A stretch of 14,320 nucleotides of DNA from Terana coerulea (lineage: Eukaryota; Basidiomycota; Agaricomycetes; Polyporales; Phanerochaetaceae): the NCBI GenBank assembly GCA_024811115.1, contig JAKOGH010000247.1, forward strand, positions 1 through 14,320, written 5' to 3'. Below the pieces are notes generated by a model. That model was not told the DNA's origin and made no database searches. It worked only from the letters and a program-made list of their open reading frames with translations. The translations under genes were made by a program, and so were the position numbers. Below, in pieces: positions 1 to 8,303 of the stretch. Numbering within the stretch: the first letter of the stretch is position 1; every line of letters begins with the position of its first letter.

Positions 1-496
1 TTTCCTTGGTGCCAAGGCAGACTTGGTGTCGAGTCGGTGATTTTGTCGCTGCTGCTGTCATCGCGTTTTTCGTTGAGCCTGTAAGGGTAGGAAGGAAGTA
101 TGGTCGTCATCTCGTCAGTGAAGCGAGATGAGCGAGAGGCCGCTCGGGGGCAAAAGTGAGACCTGAGCTTCAGGCATGACATCTACGAGCTCACGGCAAT
201 TTATACGAACACTGCGGGTATCCGAGAAGGTGATGCCGGGCCACAAGGTGGACAGGCACCGTCCACCAGTTCAGGCTCTATCATTTCGACCAGAATCCGC
301 GAAGCATCGTAACGTATTGCGCGAATTGCGTGAAGAGCCCACAGATGGCGTATGTGAGCGGCCAAACGCACCGAAACGCCCTGCGATCAGTCACGTGATG
401 GCACCGTCGTGCGGGCAAATGAAGGCGAGAGAATTGTTAGCATTCACTTTCGTCGAGGACAAGCTGTACTCTACGGTGCATATCGCCCAATCATCT
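1..496. other. Left flank: CCT7 3' region, no gene supported
   Basis: This stretch lies downstream of the minus-strand CCT7 stop codon and should include its 3' UTR. I see no convincing gene. A plus-strand frame is open from 176 to 706, but its peptide has no recognisable domain and it runs antisense across the last CCT7 exon and intron. At the extreme left the minus strand has a pyrimidine-rich stretch ending in a splice-acceptor-like CAG (reading down to about 79). An ATG at 61-59 follows, with an open frame that runs off the edge, so a neighbouring gene could begin there, but 20 codons are too few to judge. A palindromic E-box octamer (TCACGTGA) is at 391-398. Confidence 0.5.
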
Positions 497-2442
497 TCAC
501 CGCCGGGGCATACCGCGGCCACGGCCCCTCAGCGCGCGCTGTGCAGTCCCGGGAGGAGCTCTAGGGCCGGGGTTGGGCTGGAAAAGCAGCAAGTCAGCGA
601 GCTGTTCGCATCAGGCATACGCCCATACTCACCCCTTCGCTTTGCGGATTCCGGACAGTCTCGTCCACGCTCAGGATCAGGCACGCCGCCTCGGTGGCGC
701 TGCTGATAGCGTTCAGCTTCACGAGACTGGGCTCCCACACGAAGGCCTCCATGTTGTCGCGCACGCCTTCTGCGCCGTCGACGTCGACACCAAACCACTT
801 CGCACCGTTCGCGTGCTTCATGCGCAGCTTGTTCAGGATGTCCGTCGAGTCCAGGCCAGCATTATCGCAGATCTGGCGAGGGATAATCTCCAAGGCCTTG
901 GCGAACGCCGTCATGACCAGCTGTACCTTGCCCGGAATCGCGAGAGCTGCTTTGCGAATGTGCGCTGATAGGTCCATCTTTTAGTAGATGTGGAGTGAAA
1001 CAAGAGAGCATGGTAAAAGAATGAGCAATTCACCTCGATCGCACCGCCGCCCGCGACAACGTCTCCGTTCAACACGGCCCGTTTCACGACCATAATCGCG
1101 TCATGCAGACTGCGCTCAACCTCCTCGATGAACTGCTCCGCGCCGCCACGAAGGATAAGTGTGCATGTCTTCGCCTTCGGGCACTCCTCGAGCAGGTTGT
1201 AGCGCTCTCCACCAATCTGCTTCTCCTCGAAGCTGCCGCACGTACCAAGGTGTTCGCGTCGGATGTCCGAGCAGGTAGACTGGATGGAGCCACCAACGGC
1301 CTGCACGACGCGGTTCAAATCTGCCGCAGGCACCCTGCCGGCACAGAAGATGTCACGGTCCGCAAACCACTGCGTCGCCAGATCGCCGATGGGAAGCTTG
1401 CTGAGGACAACCTTGGCACCTGTTTTCTCGATAGCCTCCAGCTTGCGGTAGATGATCTCCCACTCCGCATCGACGATAGCTTGGTAATCTGACACGGCCT
1501 CGACACGGACCTCGGCATTGTCCTTCTCGGCCTTCAGCTCGAGCTCAACGTTCAAGCTGAGAATGAGAGGATCCTTGAAAGATTTAGGCTGCTGCTCGGC
1601 GCCAGCGTAGGTAAAAGTCTTCTTAAACGAGACGCCGCGGACCAGCAGTGAGTCCTGCATGCCACCACCAGGGATCTTCTTGACACCGATGAGGGACTCG
1701 TCGAGGTCGTCCTGGTCCAGACATTGCACAGCATCAACGACCATATTGGAGAAGAAAGGCTTCTCCGAGTGGATCAATTTGGATGACATTGACGTCGAGG
1801 CGCACTTGAGGAGAAGGGATCGGAAACGTCTGGCATTATGATGAGGATGGCGGAAGAGTAACGATTATACGAGGACATACTCTGGATCAGACTTGTCTAC
1901 CGTTACTTGAATTTCTTTTATGCGGTCGATAGCCTATGGAATATGAGACGTGACGAAAATGATGGATATTTGAGCACACGCACCAACTGACACGCTTTTC
2001 TGTATCCCTTCATGATGATATGTGGGCTGACACCCTCCTCGATGTAGCTCCTGATCTCCTTCAGCAGCTGCGCGGCGAGCAGAGTGACACTGGTGGTCCC
2101 ATCGCCGACTTCCGCGTCCTGAGCTCTTGCAATATCGACCAGAGTACGCGCAGCGGGTGCACAATGTCGAGAAGCTTCAGGATCGTTGCGCCGTCGTTGG
2201 TAATTTGCGCATCGCCACGCTCATTGACAATCAGCTTGTCCATTCCACGTGGACCGAGGGTGCTAGCGAGGGTCTCCGCGATGGCAAGACATGCGGAAAT
2301 GTTTGAGAGAAGCTGGCCCTTGCCCTGCGAAGTGTCTGTGCCCTCCTTGAGGAGGACGACAGTAGGTTGCTACCAAGAGATTAATTTCAGCCTATGTCCC
2401 TAAACATAAGCAGTTTCTTACCATCGGCAGACCACGCTGCAT
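497..2442 (-). CDS. CCT7: T-complex protein 1 eta subunit (CCT7), six exons, one apparent frameshift
   Basis: This encodes the eta subunit of the hetero-oligomeric cytosolic chaperonin TRiC/CCT, which folds actin, tubulin and other proteins using ATP. Exons on the minus strand are 2422-2442, 1984-2369, 1881-1933, 1034-1829, 633-977 and 497-577; the five introns are 50-56 nt with GT-AG ends. The product is about 560 aa, against about 545-550 for the family. Visible motifs are the N-terminal [15 protein letters not shown] block, GPRGMDKL (residues 46-53), GDGTT (about 96-100) and D410 just before GGGAIE (414-419), the ATPase signature of group II chaperonins. The tail is Arg/Gly-rich ([10 protein letters not shown]). 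The start ATG at 2442 has A at -3. In exon 2, near 2152-2157, one base is missing inside the conserved HPAA block: the frame before it stops prematurely at 2061-2063, while homology continues in the next frame. It is divergent from RAD5. Identity is very sure; whether the frameshift is real is unknown. Confidence 0.95.
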
Positions 2443-2617
2443 TTTGTGTAAGAGTTGACGAAGCGGTGGAATGTGAGCGAGTAAATTCAGAGAATACCGA
2501 TATGGCAGTCACTGTTTGGTGCTGTTTGGCCCGGTGCGCGTCGCTGGGGCGCTTCAGTCGCGTCTCATTTGCCCAACCCGCCACGGACTCGACGTCCAAC
2601 CCGCTCGCGTGCTCATC
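2443..2617. promoter_or_regulatory. Divergent CCT7/RAD5 promoter region
   Basis: Only 175 bp separate the two start codons, so both 5' UTRs and both promoters must fit here or overlap the genes. I see no clear TATA box. The centre has a short tandem CTGTTTGG repeat (about 2513-2530) and two CGCGTC-containing sequences (about 2537-2543 and 2558-2564). The second reads ACGCGA on the minus strand, resembling the core of the MCB/MBF cell-cycle element, but this is weak evidence. Confidence 0.6.
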
Positions 2618-5600
2618 ATGGCCGACAGCGACCAACCCGACAGATCCTTGTTCTTTGCTGCCTCGGAAGACGAGAGCGAGGATGTACTGGAATACACCAC
2701 ACCATTAGGCACTGTGCCGTCATCCCAACCGGCCGCGAAGCCAGAGCCGCGTCCGCCAACCAACACGCTGTTCTTTGCGGACAGCGATGAGGACAACGAC
2801 ATAAATCCGCCTACAGAGATGTCTCCTATGGGACTGCTTAGAGGCGCGAGCTTGGGTATTGAAGGTGGTGGTGAGGCCATGGATGTTGACGTGAACATAC
2901 CCAGCGTAGAGTCTGAACGGTCGACCACCGCGTCCAGAGGATCCTCTGCTGCACCTCCTGTTCCATCGTCTCCCGCTTCATCTATTGAGGAGCTTGACCA
3001 CCAACCGCCACGAAAGAAACGCAAGGTGTCACCGGACACCGTCGATGGCAGAGCCAGCTTCGTGTCTGCTTACCTTGGCTCGTTCCTCGTAGGAAATGCG
3101 TGGAGTACAGTCCGCGGTAAGGGTTATGTTAAGGTACGTGGGTTATTATATTGTTGCTCTGCAGCTCTGACATGTGCATACAAAGCCTGGCGATGAAATA
3201 CGCATAGAGCGCGACGCTGCATTGGAACCATCCTCAAGCAAGTCAGACAAGAAGGCACCCGCGAAAAAGGATGCGAAAGCCAAAGGCGGGAAGAAGCAAT
3301 TGTCGATAGCAACAATGCTTAAACCGGCACCAGCTAAGCCATCGAAGAAGAAAGAAGACATCATAGTGCGTCTGACCACCACAAGAGGCTTCGGTACGTA
3401 AGCGGGCTGTCGCTAGACAATCATACAGCTTACAGGCATGCAGAATTCGGACGTCTGCCTCAGGACGTTTCTTCTTGGGTGGCTAAATTACTAGACCTAG
3501 GTTCGTCTTGGCTACGCTGCCTATAGTGATATATTGACACGGGTTTTCTAGGAATCGTGGACTTCCAAGGGAGCACCATCATAGACTGTCCAGACAGCTT
3601 GCATTCTGGGGCGGAAATGATTGTATCTCTGTCTGTGTACCTGAAGGCATCTGCCTTCCGGTCTCCCCGTGCCTCTGCCGGCGAGGAGAAACCCAGGCAT
3701 ATGTTCGACGAAGGAAAGGAGACGGAGGATGAACAAGTCCTTCGTGAGCGAAAGGCTTCGTTGACCCACCTCTTCGAACTCCTAAGTTTGAAACCAACGA
3801 ACCGTGGTGCGACCGCTCGACGTCGAAAGAAGGACCTTAGCCAAGAAGACCTTCGGTTACTTGCCCAGAAACAGACCGGCAAGAATAAGGGCTCTCACAC
3901 TGAGATAGTTGGAGACGGAGAAGAAATCGTCGTGGAAGGCGACGAAGAGGAGCTTTCCGACAACCAGCTGAACTTGATCTACCGGAAGTAGGCGAGCGTG
4001 TTTGAGTGGAAGTCAGGGACAGGCTCACAGTTATTGCGCAGAGCTCAGCAGAACGACACCACGATGGGAGAAATGGACCCCGCCGAGACGTTCACTCTGA
4101 ACTTGCGTCCATATCAGAAGCAAGCATTGTTGTGGGTTTCCTTGCATAATATGCTACATGATGGTCAGCACTCACTCGGTGCGATCACTAGATGGATGCA
4201 TTCAATGGAAGTGGGCACCGAGTCTGCTCGGCAAGAGCAGACTATGGAGCCTCTGTGGAAGGAGTACGTGATTCTTGAGCGTTCCCGGCTTCTTCTGACT
4301 GCAGTTATAGGTATGCGTTCCCGTCAGACCCTCACCAGGGCGTGATTGACCTCACATCGGATGAGCGACCGTTCTACTACAACGACATCTCGGGCGAACT
4401 CAGCCTCGAATTCCCTAGAGCCCAGCGCAAGTTTAAGGGTGGCATCTTAGCGTGAGTTGCAAGTCTCCTCTGAATATGTATCTTGTATTGAATGTTCTTC
4501 TTCAGTGATGGTAACGTGTTTAATGTTGGTCTTTGAATTTATCTCACCATCCTTCACTTCGCATGGCATAACTCTAGAGAGTAAGTGCAACTAATGCCGT
4601 TTCCTTTGCTAAATCCTAAACTATTCTATACAGTGGGAATGGGCAAAACCATCATGCTTAGTGCCCTGATACAAACTGCCTGTACACCGGAGCCTCCAGA
4701 TCTGACCCATCAATCCAGCTCGAAACGGAAGCAGCTACGTCTCCAGAATGCATTCCGGACGAAGTCAAACCCCTCAACCTCTGAGGTCAATTCTTCGGCT
4801 TCCGTCCCGAAAGGGCCGTCGGCGACTCTCATCGTAGCACCGACCTCTCTCCTAAACCAATGGCAAGAAGAGCTGTTGAGGTCGAGTAAGCCTGAAACAA
4901 TGAAAGTGCTGGTTTGGCATGGACAAGGCAGGTTAGATCTTCAGAGCATGCTTGAACAGGAAGATAGTTCGGACGAGACATCGGCACCCATGGTGATTGT
5001 GATTACGTCGTATGGGACTTTAATGTCGGAATTCGGCAAGACGCAAGGGGATCGGTTGGTCAGTCCAATCTTTGAGAGTAAGGTTTCTTGACTCTTCAAC
5101 TCAATCAACGAACTTATATCCTCGGCTTCCAGTTGAATGGCTGCGTAAGAAAGACATCTATCACATTCAACACCTGGCTGACGTTTGAGTATCCAAATAC
5201 CGACAGGCATCATCCTTGACGAAGCGCATAGCTGCAAGTCACGCCAAAGTAAGACTGCAAAAGCGGTGTACGCTCTCCGCGCGAGAAGACGCTGGGCTGT
5301 TACAGGCACGCCCATAGTCAACAGACTGGAAGACCTGTATTCTCTACTGTGAGTTCATTCCACGTTGCCTCAACAGTGCGGCTGAACCACGTCGCAGCAA
5401 GTTTCTTGGCTTTACTCCCTGGTCCGACTACACATTCTTCCGCTCGTACGTGGGTGTTTTCGCTCGCTCGCTCGTTATTTGAACTGACAGCTGTAATTTC
5501 CTGGTGTGTAGATTCGTCACACTTCCTTTCCTCGCCCGAGATCCCAAGGCGATTGAGGTCGTCCAAGTCATCTTGGAGAGCGTACTTCTGCGGCGAGAGA

Positions 5601-7293
5601 AGAACATGCGGGACGCGGACGGGCGCATGATTGTCGAACTACCATCAAAAGAGGTTTGTGCGCCGCTCGTTTGTCCGCTGCATGTCAGCAATATAACCGC
5701 ACCCGCTGTAGGTCGTTGTTGAGTCGCTCGAATTCTCACCACTGGAGCGCAAGATTTACGACTCGCTGTATTCGGACGCGAAACGACGATTCGAGAAACT
5801 TAGCGAGAAGGGAGCCGTTAATAAGAACTACACACATATCCTAGCGATGCTTATGCGGTAAGCACTGGCCCCGATGTTGCTTGTATCGTGTGCTGAGAAC
5901 GTCCGCTGTGATTTCAGTCTACGGCGTGCTGTTCTCCACCCTAGTCTTGTCCTCAAGGACAAAGATGATGCCGCAAAGGCTACGGCAGACAACGCCTTCA
6001 TCGACGTCGAGGAGATGATCCGTAGCTACACAGCAATTGACGCAAGCGGGTCAAGCAACGGCAGTGCCTCGAGTGTCAAGAAAGAGACGGATGACGACGT
6101 CACGCCAATACCCAGCGGCCCAAAGGGAGGTAAGACGTACGCCGAAGATGTCCTCACCAACCTAGGGCAGGAAGAAGTGACCGAATGCCCTATATGCTAC
6201 GACATTATGCAATCGCCGACACTCGTCCCAGGCTGTATGCATCAGATGTCAGTCTTGGAATTGCTACATATGCGGGTCCTTTCGCTGATGTTCAAGGGCG
6301 TCGTGTAGCTGTAAAGATTGTGTTACAGGTTTCCTGCAAAAGTGCACCGACCGAGGTGAAGACGGAAAGTGCCCGATATGCTCCCATGGACCAGTGTCGG
6401 TTCGTACGCCTGCTCCAGAATCTGCGTCGCGGTCTAACCCCTACGCGACTCTACGGCAGGAAAGCGACCTACTGGAGGTAATACGATCCAATCGATCGGG
6501 CAAAGATGCAAATACTGTGACACTGCGGAAAAATGACTTCCGCTCGTCCACAAAGCTCGACGCTCTAATTCAGAACTTACGTGCGCCCCTCCCTGTTTCC
6601 TTGTTATAACACGGCTTATCAGGTTTCGCGATGTATAGGTGCTATTAGAGCCTCTGATCCATCGTTCCGCGCGGTCGTCTTCTCACAGTTTACTACATTC
6701 CTCGACCTCATTCAGCTGGTACTGGAGCGCGAACGGCTGCAGTCGTATAGATTCGATGGCTCGATGGATTTGCGGCGCCGCAGTGAGTCTGTTGCCGGTT
6801 TTAAGGACACCTCGGATGAGCCGAAGGTGCTCATTGTCAGTCTCAAAGCTGGCGGAGTTGGTCTCAATGTCAGTAACAACGTTCCGGGTTGCCTGAATGT
6901 GTTGAAACTCATCTGGTGCCGTAGCTTACGAACGCGAACCACGTCTTCATGGTAAGTTCCCATGACCTCGCGTCGTGGCCGTTCCTAACATCATTGCAGA
7001 TGGATTGTTGGTGGAACTCCGCAATCGAAAATCAAGCTATAGACAGGGTGCACCGGATTGGTCAAGAGCGAACGGTCTACGTCAAGCACTTCATCGTGCG
7101 TTTTCTACGCTCCCCGCCTTTATCTTAAGGCACTGTGTCTAATATACTTCTTTAACTATAGGTCTCGGATACCATTGAGCGTCGGATTCTGCAGATTCAG
7201 AAACGCAAGACGGCAATTGTGAAGGAGGCCTTTGGTGGGAAGGGAGACTCTGATAGTCTTGAGAACCTTCGTATAATGTTTGGGGATGATTGA
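2618..7293 (+). CDS. RAD5: Rad5/HLTF-type DNA repair ATPase and ubiquitin ligase, 20 exons
   Basis: This is the post-replication repair protein that, with Ubc13-Mms2, extends ubiquitin chains on PCNA and remodels stalled forks. Exons: 2618-3133, 3186-3393, 3444-3500, 3552-3987, 4042-4263, 4311-4451, 4506-4510, 4578-4580, 4634-5077, 5133-5144, 5207-5348, 5398-5445, 5512-5653, 5712-5857, 5918-6247, 6309-6580, 6639-6868, 6925-6951, 7000-7095, 7162-7293. They total 3609 nt (1202 aa; yeast Rad5 is about 1170) with no stop or frameshift. Order: acidic/Ser-rich N-terminus with an SV40-like basic NLS (PRKKRKV, 131-137); HIRAN from about 148, with a Lys/Ala-rich insert; motif I DEMGMGKT (528-535); DEAH (686-689); TGTP (714-717); C3HC4 RING with C931, C934, C947, H949, C952, C955, C972 and C975; helicase C-terminal motif [11 protein letters not shown] (1139-1149). 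Introns are 47-67 nt. The start ATG has A at -3 and G at +4. The RING between the two helicase halves is diagnostic for Rad5/HLTF (yeast Rad16 is the less likely alternative, lacking HIRAN). Confidence 0.95.
4506..4510 (+). other. RAD5 micro-exon 7 (5 nt)
   Basis: Five bases (TGATG) lie between an acceptor (ttcttcag, ending 4505) and a donor (gtaacg, from 4511). Joined to the GC left at the end of exon 6 they supply Ala-Asp and the first base of Glu, as required by the conserved ADEMGMGKT of SNF2 motif I. Skipping it would shift the frame. Confidence 0.85.
4578..4580 (+). other. RAD5 micro-exon 8 (3 nt)
   Basis: Three bases (AGA) lie between an acceptor (ctctag, ending 4577) and a consensus donor (gtaagt, from 4581). 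They complete Glu and start Met of the motif I sequence; exon 9 then supplies the final TG of that Met. Without them the protein would read ADVGMGKT, one residue short and lacking the conserved Glu. The flanking introns (67 and 53 nt) have normal length for this gene. Retaining the upstream intron instead gives an early stop. Confidence 0.8.
5133..5144 (+). other. RAD5 micro-exon 10 (12 nt)
   Basis: Twelve bases lie between an acceptor (cttccag) and a donor (gtaaga). With split codons on both sides they encode the Ile-Glu-Trp-Leu-Arg segment directly before the Walker B strand IILDEAH, which matches the family layout (FEx-W-LRIILDEAH). The introns are 55 and 62 nt. Confidence 0.88.
6925..6951 (+). 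other. RAD5 short exon 18 (27 nt)
   Basis: A nine-codon exon (LTNANHVFM) lies between a tag acceptor and a gtaagt donor, phase 0 on both sides. It completes helicase motif V ([13 protein letters not shown]), and the next exon continues with MDCWWN. It is surrounded by 56-nt and 48-nt introns. Confidence 0.92.
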
Positions 7294-7557
7294 TGTACGC
7301 CTTCTGTGTTGATGTGTAATTCTCGAGCTGTATTTCTCAGTGCGAACAGCTGGAGCCTGGAGGGGAGTATGGCACGGGCACATATAATATGTTATACACA
7401 GAGTTAGGACTGGTAGTTGAACTAATTGAGTGTTCCGTGCTACCGTTTGCTATACCATTCATCGGACCGAGGACGGCGGGCACTCGAGAGTCGACACAGT
7501 TCGAGCGGTACCCATTGCCCAAGCTGCTACCGTCTATTAATGACGCGGACAGCAGGC
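7294..7557. other. RAD5 3' flank, no gene supported
   Basis: This non-coding interval between the RAD5 stop codon and the tRNA terminator presumably holds the RAD5 3' UTR. It has AT-rich patches such as the one around 7383-7400, but no canonical AATAAA that I can point to. Open frames here are short and have no recognisable content. Confidence 0.6.
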
Positions 7558-7561
7558 AAAA
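7558..7561 (-). terminator. Pol III T4 terminator of tRNA-Leu
   Basis: The minus strand has a TTTT run 24 nt after the tRNA 3' end (AAAA on the plus strand), the usual stop signal for RNA polymerase III. Confidence 0.7.
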
Positions 7562-7585
7562 CAAGATGCATCCAGACCTTGTGAA

Positions 7586-7692
7586 TGACGAGAGTGGGAT
7601 TCGAACCCACGCCCCGAAAGACCAGATATTAAGAGTCAGCCTGCTGGCATTGAACCTTAGTCTGGCGCCTTAGACCGCTCGGCCATCTCGCC
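7586..7692 (-). tRNA. tRNA-Leu(AAG) with 27-nt intron
   Basis: The minus strand folds as a class II tRNA. The acceptor stem is GGCGAGA/TCTCGTC with one G-U pair and discriminator A. The D-arm/A-box is TGGCCGAGCGGTC, the anticodon stem CCAGA/TCTGG, and there is a long variable arm with CTTTCGGGG. The T-arm is GTGGGTTCGAATCCCAC and contains the B-box. The loop C-T-A-A-G-G gives anticodon AAG, so it reads CUU/CUC leucine codons after A34 is edited to inosine. The mature tRNA is 80 nt without CCA. The long variable arm and A73 support leucine identity. Confidence 0.96.
7628..7654 (-). other. tRNA-Leu intron
   Basis: A 27-nt insertion follows anticodon position 37, the canonical site for nuclear tRNA introns. 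Read on the minus strand it contains CTTA, which can pair with TAAG of the anticodon loop, as expected for recognition by the tRNA splicing endonuclease. Confidence 0.85.
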
Positions 7693-7916
7693 ATCAATGT
7701 CTAGCGCTGACAGTAACACATTAAATAGGGATTACTTACAGTATCCAAGCGAGGTAATTTAAGTTAAGTATCAGCGAAGCAGACACTGCACATGTTCATG
7801 CTGGGACCGCCTTCGGCGATTTGCCTAAGATTGAAAGTTCACAAACGAGCATGATTGATCGCTCACAAGAAATGTTTGAGCCGAGCGTGCCGTTCTTCGG
7901 CAGTTTCCGCAACAAG
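7693..7916. other. Spacer between tRNA-Leu and retroelement
   Basis: These 224 bp are the 5' flank of the tRNA gene. They are AT-richer next to the tRNA (about 7710-7770) and hold no gene, RNA or solo-LTR remnant that I recognise. The last five bases before the LTR (ACAAG, 7912-7916) would be the left target-site duplication; the right copy lies beyond the window. Confidence 0.55.
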
Positions 7917-8204
7917 TGTTGAGTCAGGATAGACGCCGTAAGCGCTTTGCTCACATCTTCTCTATTGTTCTTCCAGGAGCCACCATGACAATGCCTATTG
8001 TCTATTGTCCTGGTACCTATTTGTGTCTGTTTGTAGTACAGCCACCCAGTATTGTATATAAGGCAGCTCTCTGCGCCATACATAATAAGACTCTTACAAC
8101 TCTCAACTCACTTGTATCCATACCAGCCTACAGGTGAGTAACCATCCTAGCTTCCTCTAGGCCTCGGTAGGAGTGTACGCCGCTGTATGCGCTGCACTTC
8201 TACA
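7917..8204 (+). repeat. 5' LTR (288 bp, TG...CA)
   Basis: It begins TGTTGAG and ends CTACA immediately before the primer-binding site. It matches 14059-14320 along nearly its whole length, with about six to eight substitutions and five small indels by eye. It contains a TATA box (TATATAAG, 8055-8062) and a short duplicated motif (CTATTGTCTATTGTCC, about 8004-8019). Confidence 0.93.
8055..8062 (+). promoter_or_regulatory. LTR TATA box
   Basis: TATATAAG is preserved in both LTRs (also at 14192-14199). It is the likely core promoter of the element, placing the start of the genomic RNA and of R roughly 25-60 nt downstream by analogy with Pol II promoters. Confidence 0.75.
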
Positions 8205-8220
8205 GGTTATGAGCCCCGAT
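8205..8220 (+). other. Primer-binding site, half-tRNA(iMet) type
   Basis: GGTTATGAGCCCCGAT abuts the end of the 5' LTR. GGTTATGAGCCC is complementary to the anticodon arm of eukaryotic initiator tRNA-Met (GGGCTCATAACC), not to its 3' end. This is the arrangement known for Drosophila copia and yeast Ty5, where a cleaved tRNA primes minus-strand synthesis. Confidence 0.85.
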
Positions 8221-8303
8221 GACAGCGGTTGATTGCGCCATCACTGGCAGCAACAACCAGCTCATTTGGTAAACTTCGCCTGTACCTACTTCGCTGCCAT
8301 CGT

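Noticed and set aside
1..61. Possible first exon of a minus-strand gene running off the left edge
   Set aside because: Only 20 codons are visible, with no recognisable content; it is noted in the left-flank entry but not called as a gene.
108..130. A 7-bp inverted repeat (CATCTCG/CGAGATG) with a 9-nt loop
   Set aside because: It is too short to separate from chance and not next to any recognised element.
176..706. A 176-codon plus-strand open frame near the left edge
   Set aside because: It has no recognisable domain and runs antisense over the final CCT7 intron and exon; its composition looks like chance in GC-rich DNA.
6581..6638. Alternative acceptor inside RAD5 intron 16 (cttatcag, ending 6622)
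   Set aside because: Using it brings an in-frame TAG at 6646 in the shifted reading; only the tatag acceptor ending 6638 continues the conserved [15 protein letters not shown] segment.
7389..7673. An open frame overlapping the tRNA-Leu gene
   Set aside because: Its C-terminal part is a translation of the tRNA in antisense; no protein-like conservation.
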